Assembly (NCBI GenBank): GCA_964463485.1
Contig: CAYXDO010000093.1
Location: 1-42,417 of the forward strand
Length of the DNA stretch: 42,417 nt
Origin: CAYXDO01 sp964463485
Lineage (GTDB): Bacteria; Myxococcota; Kuafuiibacteriia; Kuafuiibacteriales; Kuafuiibacteriaceae
Direction: 5' to 3'
A program made the translations under genes and the position numbers. How positions within the stretch are numbered: the stretch's first letter is position 1; each line of letters begins with the position of its first letter. Below are positions 17,275 to 25,072 of the stretch, piece after piece. The notes below the pieces were generated by a model, which had not been told where the DNA came from, ran no database searches, and saw nothing but the letters and a program-made list of their open reading frames with translations.

Positions 17275-18203
17275 TCCATGTGATCGTCGGTCTTCAGGGC
17301 CGCGCCGTCGTGGTCGAAGAGACCGCTCGCAGACCAACTCACATCGGCCTCCACGTCGACCCCGGCCGCCTTGGCCTCGGCGACGGAATCGAAGTGGCCG
17401 TAAGTGAAGTCTTCGTTGTCGCCACCCTTCTGGAAAAATCGAATCGATCCTCCGAGGATCTCCTTGGTCTCCACGTGGGTGAAGATCTCGACGGTGACTT
17501 TGGGCTCGCCGATGATCACGTGCTCTTCGTTGTCCAACTCCATGTAGCAATTCTCTTCCATGGACGCGCGCATACTCTCGGCGAACGCCTTGGCCTCGCC
17601 TTTCAGCGTGTCGATCGCGACTTCGTTGGTCGAAGCGACGAACGGAAACGCCTTCGCCTCGTACTCCATCCTGTCGAGGATGTCCTGCCTATCATCCGCC
17701 GAGAGCTTCTTCCAGTCAGCCAGGCCGGCCATTTTGGGAGTCTCGGAGGTTACTTCGGAGGGAGCCGGGGCCGCGAGCTGCCGCGTGTAGCCTTCCTTCT
17801 CTTTCTCGGCCAGCTTTTTTCCGTAGGCTTTGACTGCGTCGAGCTCGGAGTCGAACGACCTCGTCTGAGTTTGACCGTCCGTGCCGAGCCGACCGAAGCG
17901 AATCAGGAGGTCGGTCGACTGGACCTCGAGCTCGTAGAACTTTCGGCTCGATCCGGCTTCGAAGGTGAGCATGACTTTGGGCGCTATCCCTTCGAGGCTT
18001 TTCTTGGGCTCCGCCGCGAGGGCCGCCCGGACAGCCACCGTACCCTCGCCGGCCGGAGCCTTCGGTGCGACGAGCTGAGCTTTGGCCGTCGTCTTCGCGA
18101 AGCCGTCGCCCGCACCGGCCTTGGTCAAACTCACCTTTGGGATCGCAGCCTGGGTCCGCCCGGTCGCGGCAGCAGCGGATGGGCCCTTGGAGATTCGAGT
18201 CAT
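17259..18203 (-). CDS. WGR-domain protein with an unassigned C-terminal domain
   Basis: This 314-residue protein has no signal peptide. The first ~65 residues are Ala/Lys-rich and probably disordered. Residues about 76-141 form a WGR domain (KFYELEV, LLIRFGRLGTDGQTQTRSF, AYGKKLAEKEKEGY), with Phe in place of Trp in the core motif. WGR domains occur in PARPs and in bacterial nucleic-acid-associated proteins. The C-terminal ~150 residues (from GLADWKKLSADDRQDILDRM to the WGGY end) are acidic and soluble, and I do not recognise them. It is divergent from the MepA-like gene. Confidence 0.82.
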   Translation of the reverse strand: MTRISKGPSAAAATGRTQAAIPKVSLTKAGAGDGFAKTTAKAQLVAPKAPAGEGTVAVRAALAAEPKKSLEGIAPKVMLTFEAGSSRKFYELEVQSTDLLIRFGRLGTDGQTQTRSFDSELDAVKAYGKKLAEKEKEGYTRQLAAPAPSEVTSETPKMAGLADWKKLSADDRQDILDRMEYEAKAFPFVASTNEVAIDTLKGEAKAFAESMRASMEENCYMELDNEEHVIIGEPKVTVEIFTHVETKEILGGSIRFFQKGGDNEDFTYGHFDSVAEAKAAGVDVEADVSWSASGLFDHDGAALKTDDHMEWGGY

Positions 18204-18339
18204 GGGCGTGTCGATGCCACCGCGGGCTCAACCTGTCCAGCGAATCCCGCGTTCTCTCGAAGTGCAGAGGCGACCCTTCCTCTGCGCGGTCGGTCGAGTT
18301 CGTGCGTTCTCTTTCGAAGCCCGGTATAGAGGATCGCGA
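18204..18339. promoter_or_regulatory. Divergent region between WGR gene and MepA-like gene
   Basis: This 136-bp head-to-head gap should hold both promoters. An AGAGGA ribosome site at 18328-18333, six bases before the GTG at 18340, decides the start of the plus-strand gene. No clear promoter boxes were recognised. Confidence 0.45.
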
Positions 18340-19509
18340 GTGACACGTAAGGCGGACGCCGTTCCGGCCGCCCTCGGCCTCGGGGGCGTCCTTCTCACGA
18401 TGGCTGCATGCGCGAGTCAGAGCCCTGCGCTGGTCATGCCCCCCGCAACTCCCGCGCTGTGGCTGGCAGCCGGGACGCCGGAGGCTCCACTCCGAGAGTG
18501 GCCGGCGACCGCCACGGTCTCTTGCGACCAGGAGGCGAGCGCGGGCCTCGAGGAGGACTCCGGGGAGACGTCGGAGCTCGAGACGATCACTTCGACCACC
18601 AACGAGTTCCCGCGCTACACGTCGGATCTCTTGGACGACGAGCTTTCGTTTCGCTGGGCCAACGACCCGCTCTCGCTCGGGTCGATCGCCGTCGGCTTCA
18701 CCCACGAGGGGCGATTGATCAATGCCGTCCCTTTTCCTGCAAGTGAGGACGGAGCCTGGACTCTCGTGTCGACCGAAGGCGCCTTTGGCACCGCCGAAAC
18801 CGTCTCGTATGTCACGGCGGCCGCGAACCGAGTCAAGCAACTCCATCCCGAGGCGCCGCCCCTGCGAATCAACGACACGAGCCTCAAAGAGGGTGGCTGG
18901 TTCCCTCCACACCGAGCGCATCAAAACGGTCGGGAGGTCGACCTCGGGTTCTACTTCAAACCCACGCCACCGGACTGCAGGGGGTGCGGTCGCGTGTTCG
19001 ACGCCTCGCTCAACTGGGAGCTCATCAAGTCCATCGTGATTCTCGGGGACGTCGAGACCATCTTGGTCGATCGACGAATTCAGCGCGTCCTGTACCAAGC
19101 TGCGCTCGACGAGGGTGAGGATCCGGCGTGGCTGGATTCTCTGTTTCGCTCGGACGAGGCGCTCCTGGAGCACGCACCTCGCCACCGCGACCACTTTCAC
19201 GTTCGATATTTCAATCCGCGTGCACAGGAGCTCGGGGTCCGATTGGCCTCGGCCTTGGTGGTGGAAGAGCGAGAGCGCTCGCTCATCGTTCGCGTTCGCT
19301 CCGGTGACAGCCTGAGTGTGATCGCAGCTCGGCACCGAAGCTCCATTCAGACCATCAAGAAGGCCAACCGACTCCGGGGGACCTTCCTTCGCGCGGGCCA
19401 AGTCCTGCGAGTTCCCGTGCGAGGTCCCTGCACGGATTGCCCCGTTCCACGGCCTGTCCAAGTCCCGGCCCGTAGGCTTCCCGGCGGCCTGAGCGCGAGC
19501 CTCTTCTGA
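18340..19509 (+). CDS. MepA-like (penicillin-insensitive) murein endopeptidase with C-terminal LysM, putative lipoprotein
   Basis: The GTG at 18340 with AGAGGA upstream gives 389 residues. The N-terminus (ALGLGGVLLTMAACASQ) reads as a lipoprotein signal with a slightly atypical lipobox. The M74 metallopeptidase core is visible: PPHRAHQNGREVDLGFYF supplies the first His and Asp ligands, and HAPRHRDHFHVRYF the last His pair. A LysM domain follows near residues 310-355 (VRSGDSLSVIAARHRSS, IKKANRLRGTFLRAGQVLRV). The protein should cut D,D-crosslinks in peptidoglycan at the envelope and bind glycan through LysM. The Cys pair at CTDC near the tail is unusual. Confidence 0.87.
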   Translation: MTRKADAVPAALGLGGVLLTMAACASQSPALVMPPATPALWLAAGTPEAPLREWPATATVSCDQEASAGLEEDSGETSELETITSTTNEFPRYTSDLLDDELSFRWANDPLSLGSIAVGFTHEGRLINAVPFPASEDGAWTLVSTEGAFGTAETVSYVTAAANRVKQLHPEAPPLRINDTSLKEGGWFPPHRAHQNGREVDLGFYFKPTPPDCRGCGRVFDASLNWELIKSIVILGDVETILVDRRIQRVLYQAALDEGEDPAWLDSLFRSDEALLEHAPRHRDHFHVRYFNPRAQELGVRLASALVVEERERSLIVRVRSGDSLSVIAARHRSSIQTIKKANRLRGTFLRAGQVLRVPVRGPCTDCPVPRPVQVPARRLPGGLSASLF

Positions 19510-19594
19510 TCGAGAGTCCTCTGCTTTTCTTCGTGCGCTGTTCCGCCCGATGGGATAGGTTTGTCGGGCCCTGTCGCTGGACCTATACGCTGAG

Positions 19595-20032
19595 TTGGCC
19601 GCGATCGTGAAGGCGCTCGAGGACGAGGGCCTTGATTATGCGTTGTGCGGAGGCGTCGCGCTCGCAGTGCACGGTATCCCTCGTGCGACCAAGGACATCG
19701 ACATTTTGGTCCCGCCGAGCGCGGTCGAACGTGTCCGAGCCGTCGCACGAAGCTGCGGATTCAAGTTCGACGCCCTGCCGATGACGTTCCGGAGTAGCGG
19801 TATCTCGGTGCGCCGGTTTGCCAAGTTGATCGAGGGCCAGCCGTTGATGCTCGACGTGTTGGTCGCGGACTCCGTGCTGCAAGAGGTGTGGGAGCGGCGG
19901 GAGCGCGTCGAGTGGCAGGAGGGTCGTCTGTCAGTTGTATCCGTGGATGGCCTGGTTACGATGAAGCTCGCCGCGGCCAGGCCTCAGGACCTTGCCGACG
20001 TCGAGCGATTGCGGGAGTTGCAGGATGGTTGA
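19595..20032 (+). CDS. Nucleotidyltransferase (MNT/AbiEii-like superfamily)
   Basis: This protein has 145 residues with CGGVALAVHGIPRATKDIDIL, the GG...DxD signature of minimal nucleotidyltransferases and AbiE-type toxins, and a later Asp in MLDVLVAD. Only a TTG marks 19595. The in-frame upstream codons (LSLDLYAEL) read like the family's usual N-terminus, so translation may really begin at a CTG near 19571; an in-frame TAG lies at 19556. It overlaps the next small gene by eight bases, as toxin/antitoxin or NTase/partner pairs do. Confidence 0.72.
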   Translation: MAAIVKALEDEGLDYALCGGVALAVHGIPRATKDIDILVPPSAVERVRAVARSCGFKFDALPMTFRSSGISVRRFAKLIEGQPLMLDVLVADSVLQEVWERRERVEWQEGRLSVVSVDGLVTMKLAAARPQDLADVERLRELQDG

Positions 20033-20222
20033 CTATCGGGGCGAAGAGGTGACTGCGCGCCTCAAGGCGATGGGCGAGCTGAGTCGGTTGAGCTCATCGC
20101 CGAGGAGGACGGTCCCGATGGACAGAGACTCCGTGACCGCGCGCCTTCGCGAGATGAGCGATTTGCTGCGTTTCTGTGTGGCTGTGCGAAAAATCGGGGC
20201 GCCTGCAACGCCGACCAAATGA
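20025..20222 (+). CDS. Small partner protein with internal duplication
   Basis: A 65-residue product starts at the ATG at 20025, inside the end of the nucleotidyltransferase gene. It contains two related helices: VTARLKAMGELSRL and VTARLREMSDLLRF. Their DNA is also similar, pointing to an internal tandem duplication. The coupling suggests a partner, such as an antitoxin-like or regulatory peptide, but no known family is recognised. Confidence 0.6.
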   Translation: MVDYRGEEVTARLKAMGELSRLSSSPRRTVPMDRDSVTARLREMSDLLRFCVAVRKIGAPATPTK

Positions 20223-20652
20223 AGGCAACTCACTTCCGGCCGAGTTGGCCTCGCGACTCTCTCGATTCGGATGGGTTCCTGGGTTTGGGCACGACCTCGA
20301 GCGGTATCGGCTCGACCTCATGTGGATTGGGCTCACTCGACCGAGCGGTCGATCCGCAGATCGGCCCGGTCTCACGTCCTCCGCTCCTCCACTCCATCGC
20401 GTGGCCACGTTCGCCGGCCGGTGGTCAGGGTCGCGCATGGTTTGCGCGGGAATTCGTTTCATCGCCCCGAGCGGTCCGCGTGACTCAGCAGCGTTGCTAG
20501 CGGCAGCCCGAATGCCCTCCCCCCGAAGGGATTCACGGCGATCGCGACCGCGGAGGTCTCGATTTGCCGAAGCCGCGCTAAGATGGGCTGATCGAAGTGA
20601 ATCCGCTGCGACGCCAGACCCGGCGGAGCAGCCGGTCGCTTCTAGAGGCAAG
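20223..20652. other. Non-coding leader upstream of the kinase operon
   Basis: The 430-bp gap shows no supported gene, though one frame is open throughout in phase with the kinase. TAAGAT at 20579-20584 could be a -10 box but has no convincing -35 partner. The promoter of the kinase-PEGA-lipoprotein operon is expected here. Confidence 0.35.
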
Positions 20653-22365
20653 GTGGCGCGCGCTCGACCGGACAGCTTTGGCCCGCTTCCCCAAAAGCGG
20701 GCGAGTTCGCGCCCTCGGCGGGAGCACGCGCCCCATGGCGAGACGCTCGGACGCTACAGGCTGCTTGGGGAGCTCGGGCACGGCGGGATGGCGTTCCTGT
20801 ACCTCGCTCGCGCGGAGGGGCCCGCCGGGTTCGGGCGATTGGTCGCCATCAAGGTCCTGCACACGCACCTGTCGCGCACCCAGGACTTCGTTCACATGTT
20901 CCTCGACGAAGCTCGTACGGCCGCCCGGATTCACCATCCGAACGTGGTCCCAGTCCACGAGGTCGGCGAAGCCAACGGCGAGTACTTCATCGTCATGGAC
21001 TACGTCTCGGGCGAGAACCTCGCGTTTTTGCTCGAGCGTACGTGGGGCGCGGGCAAGCCGTTCCCGGTGCCGCTCGCAGCCCACCTGATCGCGTGCGCGG
21101 CCGAAGGTCTGCACGCGGCTCACGAGCTCACCGATCGGCGTGGCCAGCCGCTCGATGTCGTGCACCGCGACGTCTCGCCGCAGAACATGCTCGTCGGGTT
21201 CGACGGCGTGCTTCGGGTGGTCGACTTCGGGATCGCCAAGGCCGCTGATCGCGTCACGCACACGAAGCCCGGCGCGCTCAAAGGAAAGCTCGATTTCATG
21301 GCGCCCGAGCAGGTGCTCGCGAAGCCCGTGGATCGTCGCACCGACGTGTTCGCGCTCGGCGTCGTGTTCTGGGAATCGACGACGGGCAAGCGACTCTTCC
21401 GAGACGAGAGCGACATGCTGACCGCCCGTAGGATCGTGGAGATGCCGGCGCCGCCGCCGTCGGCGCTCGTCGCTGGATATCCGAAGAAGCTCGAGCAAGT
21501 GGTGCTTCGCGCGCTCGCGAAGGATCCGGCCGATCGCTTCGCCACGGCCAAAGAGATGGCTCAATCGATTCGGGAGGTGCTCGCGGAGATCGCTCCGCGG
21601 ATCGGCGCCGAAGACGTTCAGCGGTTCATGACACAAGTCGCCGACGACCGCCTCGCGCGCAGGCGTGAGCTCGAACGTCGTGCGAGCCTCGACCCCGACG
21701 CGGATCTGTCCGACGCGATGGACGGATCGCTGCTGTCCGACTTGGGCGCGGTTCGGCGTGCGCTCGACGAGCTGGGCGGGTCTCCGCTCGTGCTCACCGT
21801 GGGCTCCGCAGCCGCGGAAGAGGCCGAGGTGATCACGAAGCCGCACAAGACACCGTGGCTGTGGGTTGGGCTCGCGATCGGCGCTGTCGTGGCGGGCGTG
21901 GTGGCGGCAGAGTGGTCCATCGATTCGAGCACCGTTCACGTCGAGCCCGTCTCACCCGCAAAGGCGCAAGCGACGCCGGTTCAGCCCGCACAGCCCGCTT
22001 CAGCGCAGGCTCCGGCGCAGCCGTCGCCTTCGCACGCCGAGCCATCGCCGACCGAGCCATCGCCGACCGAGCCATCGCCGACCGAGCCCTCACACGCCGC
22101 GCCATCGCCCCCGGAGCCATCGCCCCCGGAGCCATCGCACGCCGAGCCATCGCCGACAGATCCCGCGCGAACGATCCCGAGCTCGACGACTCCTCCCGTA
22201 CGCGCGCAGGTGCCGGCGGATCCGAACCCGCCGGCCGCAAAACAGCCCGAACCGAAGAAAGAGGTGCGGGCGAAGCCGCCCACCAGGGCCCGCCCCGCTT
22301 CGAAGAGAGCGCGACCGGAGCGGCCGAAGAAACACGACGATCTGTTCGAGAGTGACGAGCTGTGA
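20653..22365 (+). CDS. Membrane-anchored Ser/Thr protein kinase with Pro-rich extracytoplasmic tail
   Basis: The GTG at 20653 with AGAGG at 20644 gives 570 residues; the frame is open further upstream but not kinase-like. The kinase domain begins at LGRYRLLGELGHGGMAFLYL, with catalytic Lys in VAIKVL, HRDVSPQN, DFGIAKA and the APE motif MAPEQV. After the domain comes one membrane span (PWLWVGLAIGAVVAGVVAA), then a Pro/Ala/Ser repeat tail and a basic end (KKHDDLFESDEL). This is the PknB-like plan typical of myxobacteria. It leads an operon: its stop overlaps the PEGA/TPR gene. Confidence 0.93.
   Translation: MARARPDSFGPLPQKRASSRPRREHAPHGETLGRYRLLGELGHGGMAFLYLARAEGPAGFGRLVAIKVLHTHLSRTQDFVHMFLDEARTAARIHHPNVVPVHEVGEANGEYFIVMDYVSGENLAFLLERTWGAGKPFPVPLAAHLIACAAEGLHAAHELTDRRGQPLDVVHRDVSPQNMLVGFDGVLRVVDFGIAKAADRVTHTKPGALKGKLDFMAPEQVLAKPVDRRTDVFALGVVFWESTTGKRLFRDESDMLTARRIVEMPAPPPSALVAGYPKKLEQVVLRALAKDPADRFATAKEMAQSIREVLAEIAPRIGAEDVQRFMTQVADDRLARRRELERRASLDPDADLSDAMDGSLLSDLGAVRRALDELGGSPLVLTVGSAAAEEAEVITKPHKTPWLWVGLAIGAVVAGVVAAEWSIDSSTVHVEPVSPAKAQATPVQPAQPASAQAPAQPSPSHAEPSPTEPSPTEPSPTEPSHAAPSPPEPSPPEPSHAEPSPTDPARTIPSSTTPPVRAQVPADPNPPAAKQPEPKKEVRAKPPTRARPASKRARPERPKKHDDLFESDEL
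22039..22158 (+). repeat. 15-bp tandem repeats coding EPSPT/EPSPP
   Basis: Seven to eight in-frame units of the type gagccatcgccgacc encode a Pro-rich linker in the kinase's extracytoplasmic tail. Being a multiple of three, copy changes would only alter linker length. Confidence 0.75.
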
Positions 22366-23171
22366 TGCGGTCGATCGCCCTCGTCACGCTGTTGATGTTC
22401 GGATCCGAGGCTTCGGCGCAGACGGACCGAGAGCGCGCCAAAGCGTTGCTCGACGAAGGCAACCGGCTCCTCAGAGGCGGAGATGCGCCAGCCGCGATCG
22501 AAAAATACGAAGCGGCCTACGCAGCGTTCGCGAGCCCGAAGATTCTGTTCAATCTGGCGAAGGCCCAACAGAAGGTCGGCCGCGAGCTCGACGCGGCGCG
22601 GACGCTCGACCGCCTGCTCTTGACGGCGCCCGGTGACGACAAGTCGAGGGGCGAAGCGGCCAAGGAGCTCGCGAGCCTCGAGGAGAAGCTCGGGCGATTG
22701 AAGGTCGCGGGCCCAGCCGGGTTCACGGTGATCCTCGACGGCGACACTTGGGGAACGCTTCCCGTCGAGCCGATTCGGGTCCAGCCGGGCGCTCATGTCG
22801 TTCGCTTCGAGGGTGCGGACGCCTTGCCGCTCGAAAAATCGGTTCAGGCCGGCGCAGGCCGCATGGCGTCCGTAGAGGTCGAGCTCACCGATTTTGCCCA
22901 CGAGCCGGTCGCTGCGATCGATCGCACCGAGGAGCCGAGCAGTGAGGAGGGTGCGTCGCCCACGCCCCCCATCGAGGCGGCGCCGGCCAAGCCACCCTAC
23001 CTGCCGCCGACCGTGGTGGAGGAGACTTCGGTGATCTCGAACCCATGGTTCTGGGGCACGATTGCGTTCGTTGCGGCCGCCGGCGCCTCGCTGGCCATAG
23101 GGCTCGCAAGCCAAGACGCCGCGCCTGACGACGAGCTCGGGTCGACCCGATTCTCGGATTGGGAGAAGTGA
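22365..23171 (+). CDS. Exported TPR + PEGA-domain membrane protein
   Basis: The ATG at 22365 (GTG 22362 is an alternative) overlaps the kinase stop. The ~268-residue protein has a signal peptide (ALVTLLMFGSEASAQ) and TPR-like helices (AKALLDEGNRLLRGGDAPAA, FNLAKAQQKVGRELDAA). A PEGA-like beta domain follows (GFTVILDGDTWGTLPVEPIR, then GAHVVRFEG). After a Pro-rich stretch there is a C-terminal membrane span (FWGTIAFVAAAGASLAIGL). Such proteins often accompany Ser/Thr kinases in Myxococcota and probably act at the envelope. Confidence 0.85.
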   Translation: MRSIALVTLLMFGSEASAQTDRERAKALLDEGNRLLRGGDAPAAIEKYEAAYAAFASPKILFNLAKAQQKVGRELDAARTLDRLLLTAPGDDKSRGEAAKELASLEEKLGRLKVAGPAGFTVILDGDTWGTLPVEPIRVQPGAHVVRFEGADALPLEKSVQAGAGRMASVEVELTDFAHEPVAAIDRTEEPSSEEGASPTPPIEAAPAKPPYLPPTVVEETSVISNPWFWGTIAFVAAAGASLAIGLASQDAAPDDELGSTRFSDWEK

Positions 23172-24940
23172 TGAGAAACCTCGCCGTCATCGCGTTGCTC
23201 GCACTTGGTTTGGGCTGCAACGAACAGTGTCGAGAACAAGCTCCGGCGATCCGCCTCGACCTCAAAGCCAACCCCGAGCTCGCGTCGACGATTCGATCGT
23301 TGCGCATCGAGCTCACCGTGGCCGAAGAGCGGCGGTCCAAAGCGTTCGAGGTCGAGCGAGAGATCTCGGACGGGGCGACGGCCCTGCGTATCGATTTGGA
23401 GCCCTCGCTGACCAGCGCGGTCGACGTGGACGTGACCGTCCATGCGTTCGACGGTCCAGGCGGGGTGGGAACGTTGCTCGGCTACTCTACCGGCCACCTC
23501 GACGCGACGCCCGACGGATGTAACACGTTGACGCTCGACATCACGCGAGAAGGCCCCGACGCGGGCGTGGACGGCGGCTTCTCAGACGCCGACGGCGGGC
23601 CAGTCGATCGGGGCTTCGAAGACCTCGGGGATACGTTGGGCGAAGATGCGGACGCTGGTTTCGAAGACTTGGGCTCTCCGGATGACGTCGGGTCGCCGGA
23701 CGCGACGGATGCGGACCTCGGCTATCCCGACGCGACCGACGCCGGTTTTCCGGACGCCACGGACGTCGGCTTTCCGGACGCGGGAACGTGCAGCAACGGG
23801 ATCGCGGAGGGAGCCGAGCTTTGCGACGGACAGGACCTCCGAGGCATGAGCTGCATGGAGCTCGGCTTCGTATCGGGGCGCCCGACGTGCAACGGTACGT
23901 GCTCCGCGATCGATACCAGCCCGTGCTCGAACTCCATCTCGAGCGCCTCTGATCTCGCCGCGGCTGTCGCGAGCGCGATCGCTTCGGAGGGCCACGAGGT
24001 CGTCGCCATTCCGAACGGCAACTACGAGCTTGGCATCGACCTCACGATCGATGAATGCGTCGCAGGATGCCCAGGCGGTCCAGACGGCGTCACGCTGCGC
24101 CCTCTCAACGGAAGCGTGACCATAGAGGGCACGATTCAGATTCGGTCCGGCAACGTCACGGTAGAGGGGCTGCGCTTCTCGGACGAGTCCCGGGCCATTC
24201 GGCTGCGCCGCACCTACGGCGCGGACAGCGGCCACAACGTCATCAAGAACAACCGCATCTCGAGGAGCGGTGAACGCGTCGAGGTCGGGATCGACGTCGA
24301 GTCCGACGACAACCAGATCCTCTCGAATTGGGTCGAGAGCACAGCCATCGAGGCCGGTGAGGCTGGGATTCGAGTCGTCTCGGCGAGGCGAACGACCCTG
24401 GCGATGAACGTGGTTCGTGGGAATTTCGTCGCCGGGATCATGCTCGAACGAATTCCTGCGTCGACCGGCGCGGCGGAGACGACGAGAGTCGATCACAACT
24501 CCGTGCTCCTCACCGGGGCGGGCGTGTCCATGACGTTCGCGGACAGTCAGAACCTGTGTGCCCGGGCCAACGTGCTGGCCGGCTCGATCACGAGCACCGC
24601 CGTTCAGCTTGAGAACGTGGTGTTGGCGACGAGCTGCCCGGGAACGGCCTCGGGCAACAACGACAACTTCGGCCACGGCACCGCATGCTGGGGGAACGGC
24701 TGTGCAGCCTGCATGGCAGGAGGCGCGTTCTGTTCTCGGCAAGACAACCCCGGCTTTGCGGGCCAGACGGACATGTGTTTGCGGCCGGCCGGGAACCCGA
24801 TGATCAACGCGGGCATCGATCTCGGGCTCGATCACGATGACGTCGGCGCAGGCCGGTTCAACGGGGTCGCGCCCGATCTCGGCGCCAGAGAGGCCGGGGT
24901 CGCGCGAACGTACGGCGGCCAAACGACGACGTGTCCGTGA
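23171..24940 (+). CDS. Lipoprotein with Asp-rich repeats, DUF4215-like Cys motif and right-handed beta-helix
   Basis: The ATG at 23171 with a GGAGAA ribosome site, overlapping the previous stop, gives 589 residues. The start MRNLAVIALLALGLGC ends in a lipobox. Residues about 120-200 are Asp/Gly-rich with PDATDAGFPD-type repeats, likely a spacer or Ca-binding stretch. A Cys-rich segment (CSNGIAEGAELCDGQDL) resembles Myxococcus DUF4215 repeats. The rest has short recurring N/I/V steps typical of PbH1 beta-helices (NRISRSGERVEVGIDVESD, NWVESTAIEAGEAGIRVVS). It is probably a surface lipoprotein that binds glycans or other polymers. It is the last gene of the kinase operon. Confidence 0.82.
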   Translation: MRNLAVIALLALGLGCNEQCREQAPAIRLDLKANPELASTIRSLRIELTVAEERRSKAFEVEREISDGATALRIDLEPSLTSAVDVDVTVHAFDGPGGVGTLLGYSTGHLDATPDGCNTLTLDITREGPDAGVDGGFSDADGGPVDRGFEDLGDTLGEDADAGFEDLGSPDDVGSPDATDADLGYPDATDAGFPDATDVGFPDAGTCSNGIAEGAELCDGQDLRGMSCMELGFVSGRPTCNGTCSAIDTSPCSNSISSASDLAAAVASAIASEGHEVVAIPNGNYELGIDLTIDECVAGCPGGPDGVTLRPLNGSVTIEGTIQIRSGNVTVEGLRFSDESRAIRLRRTYGADSGHNVIKNNRISRSGERVEVGIDVESDDNQILSNWVESTAIEAGEAGIRVVSARRTTLAMNVVRGNFVAGIMLERIPASTGAAETTRVDHNSVLLTGAGVSMTFADSQNLCARANVLAGSITSTAVQLENVVLATSCPGTASGNNDNFGHGTACWGNGCAACMAGGAFCSRQDNPGFAGQTDMCLRPAGNPMINAGIDLGLDHDDVGAGRFNGVAPDLGAREAGVARTYGGQTTTCP

Positions 24941-25072
24941 ACAGGTCGCCGCGTGCGTGTGGACGGATCCTTCGGGCCTGACCAGGACCCGGACTTTGGG
25001 CCTGACCGGGACCCGGACCCACCGGAACATTCATCGATTGCGCCCGCTTCACCCCCTGAGTAAGGGGGCCCC

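Noticed and set aside
17716..19461. A 581-codon minus-strand gene
   Set aside because: Overlaps two well-supported genes in other frames; no recognisable fold.
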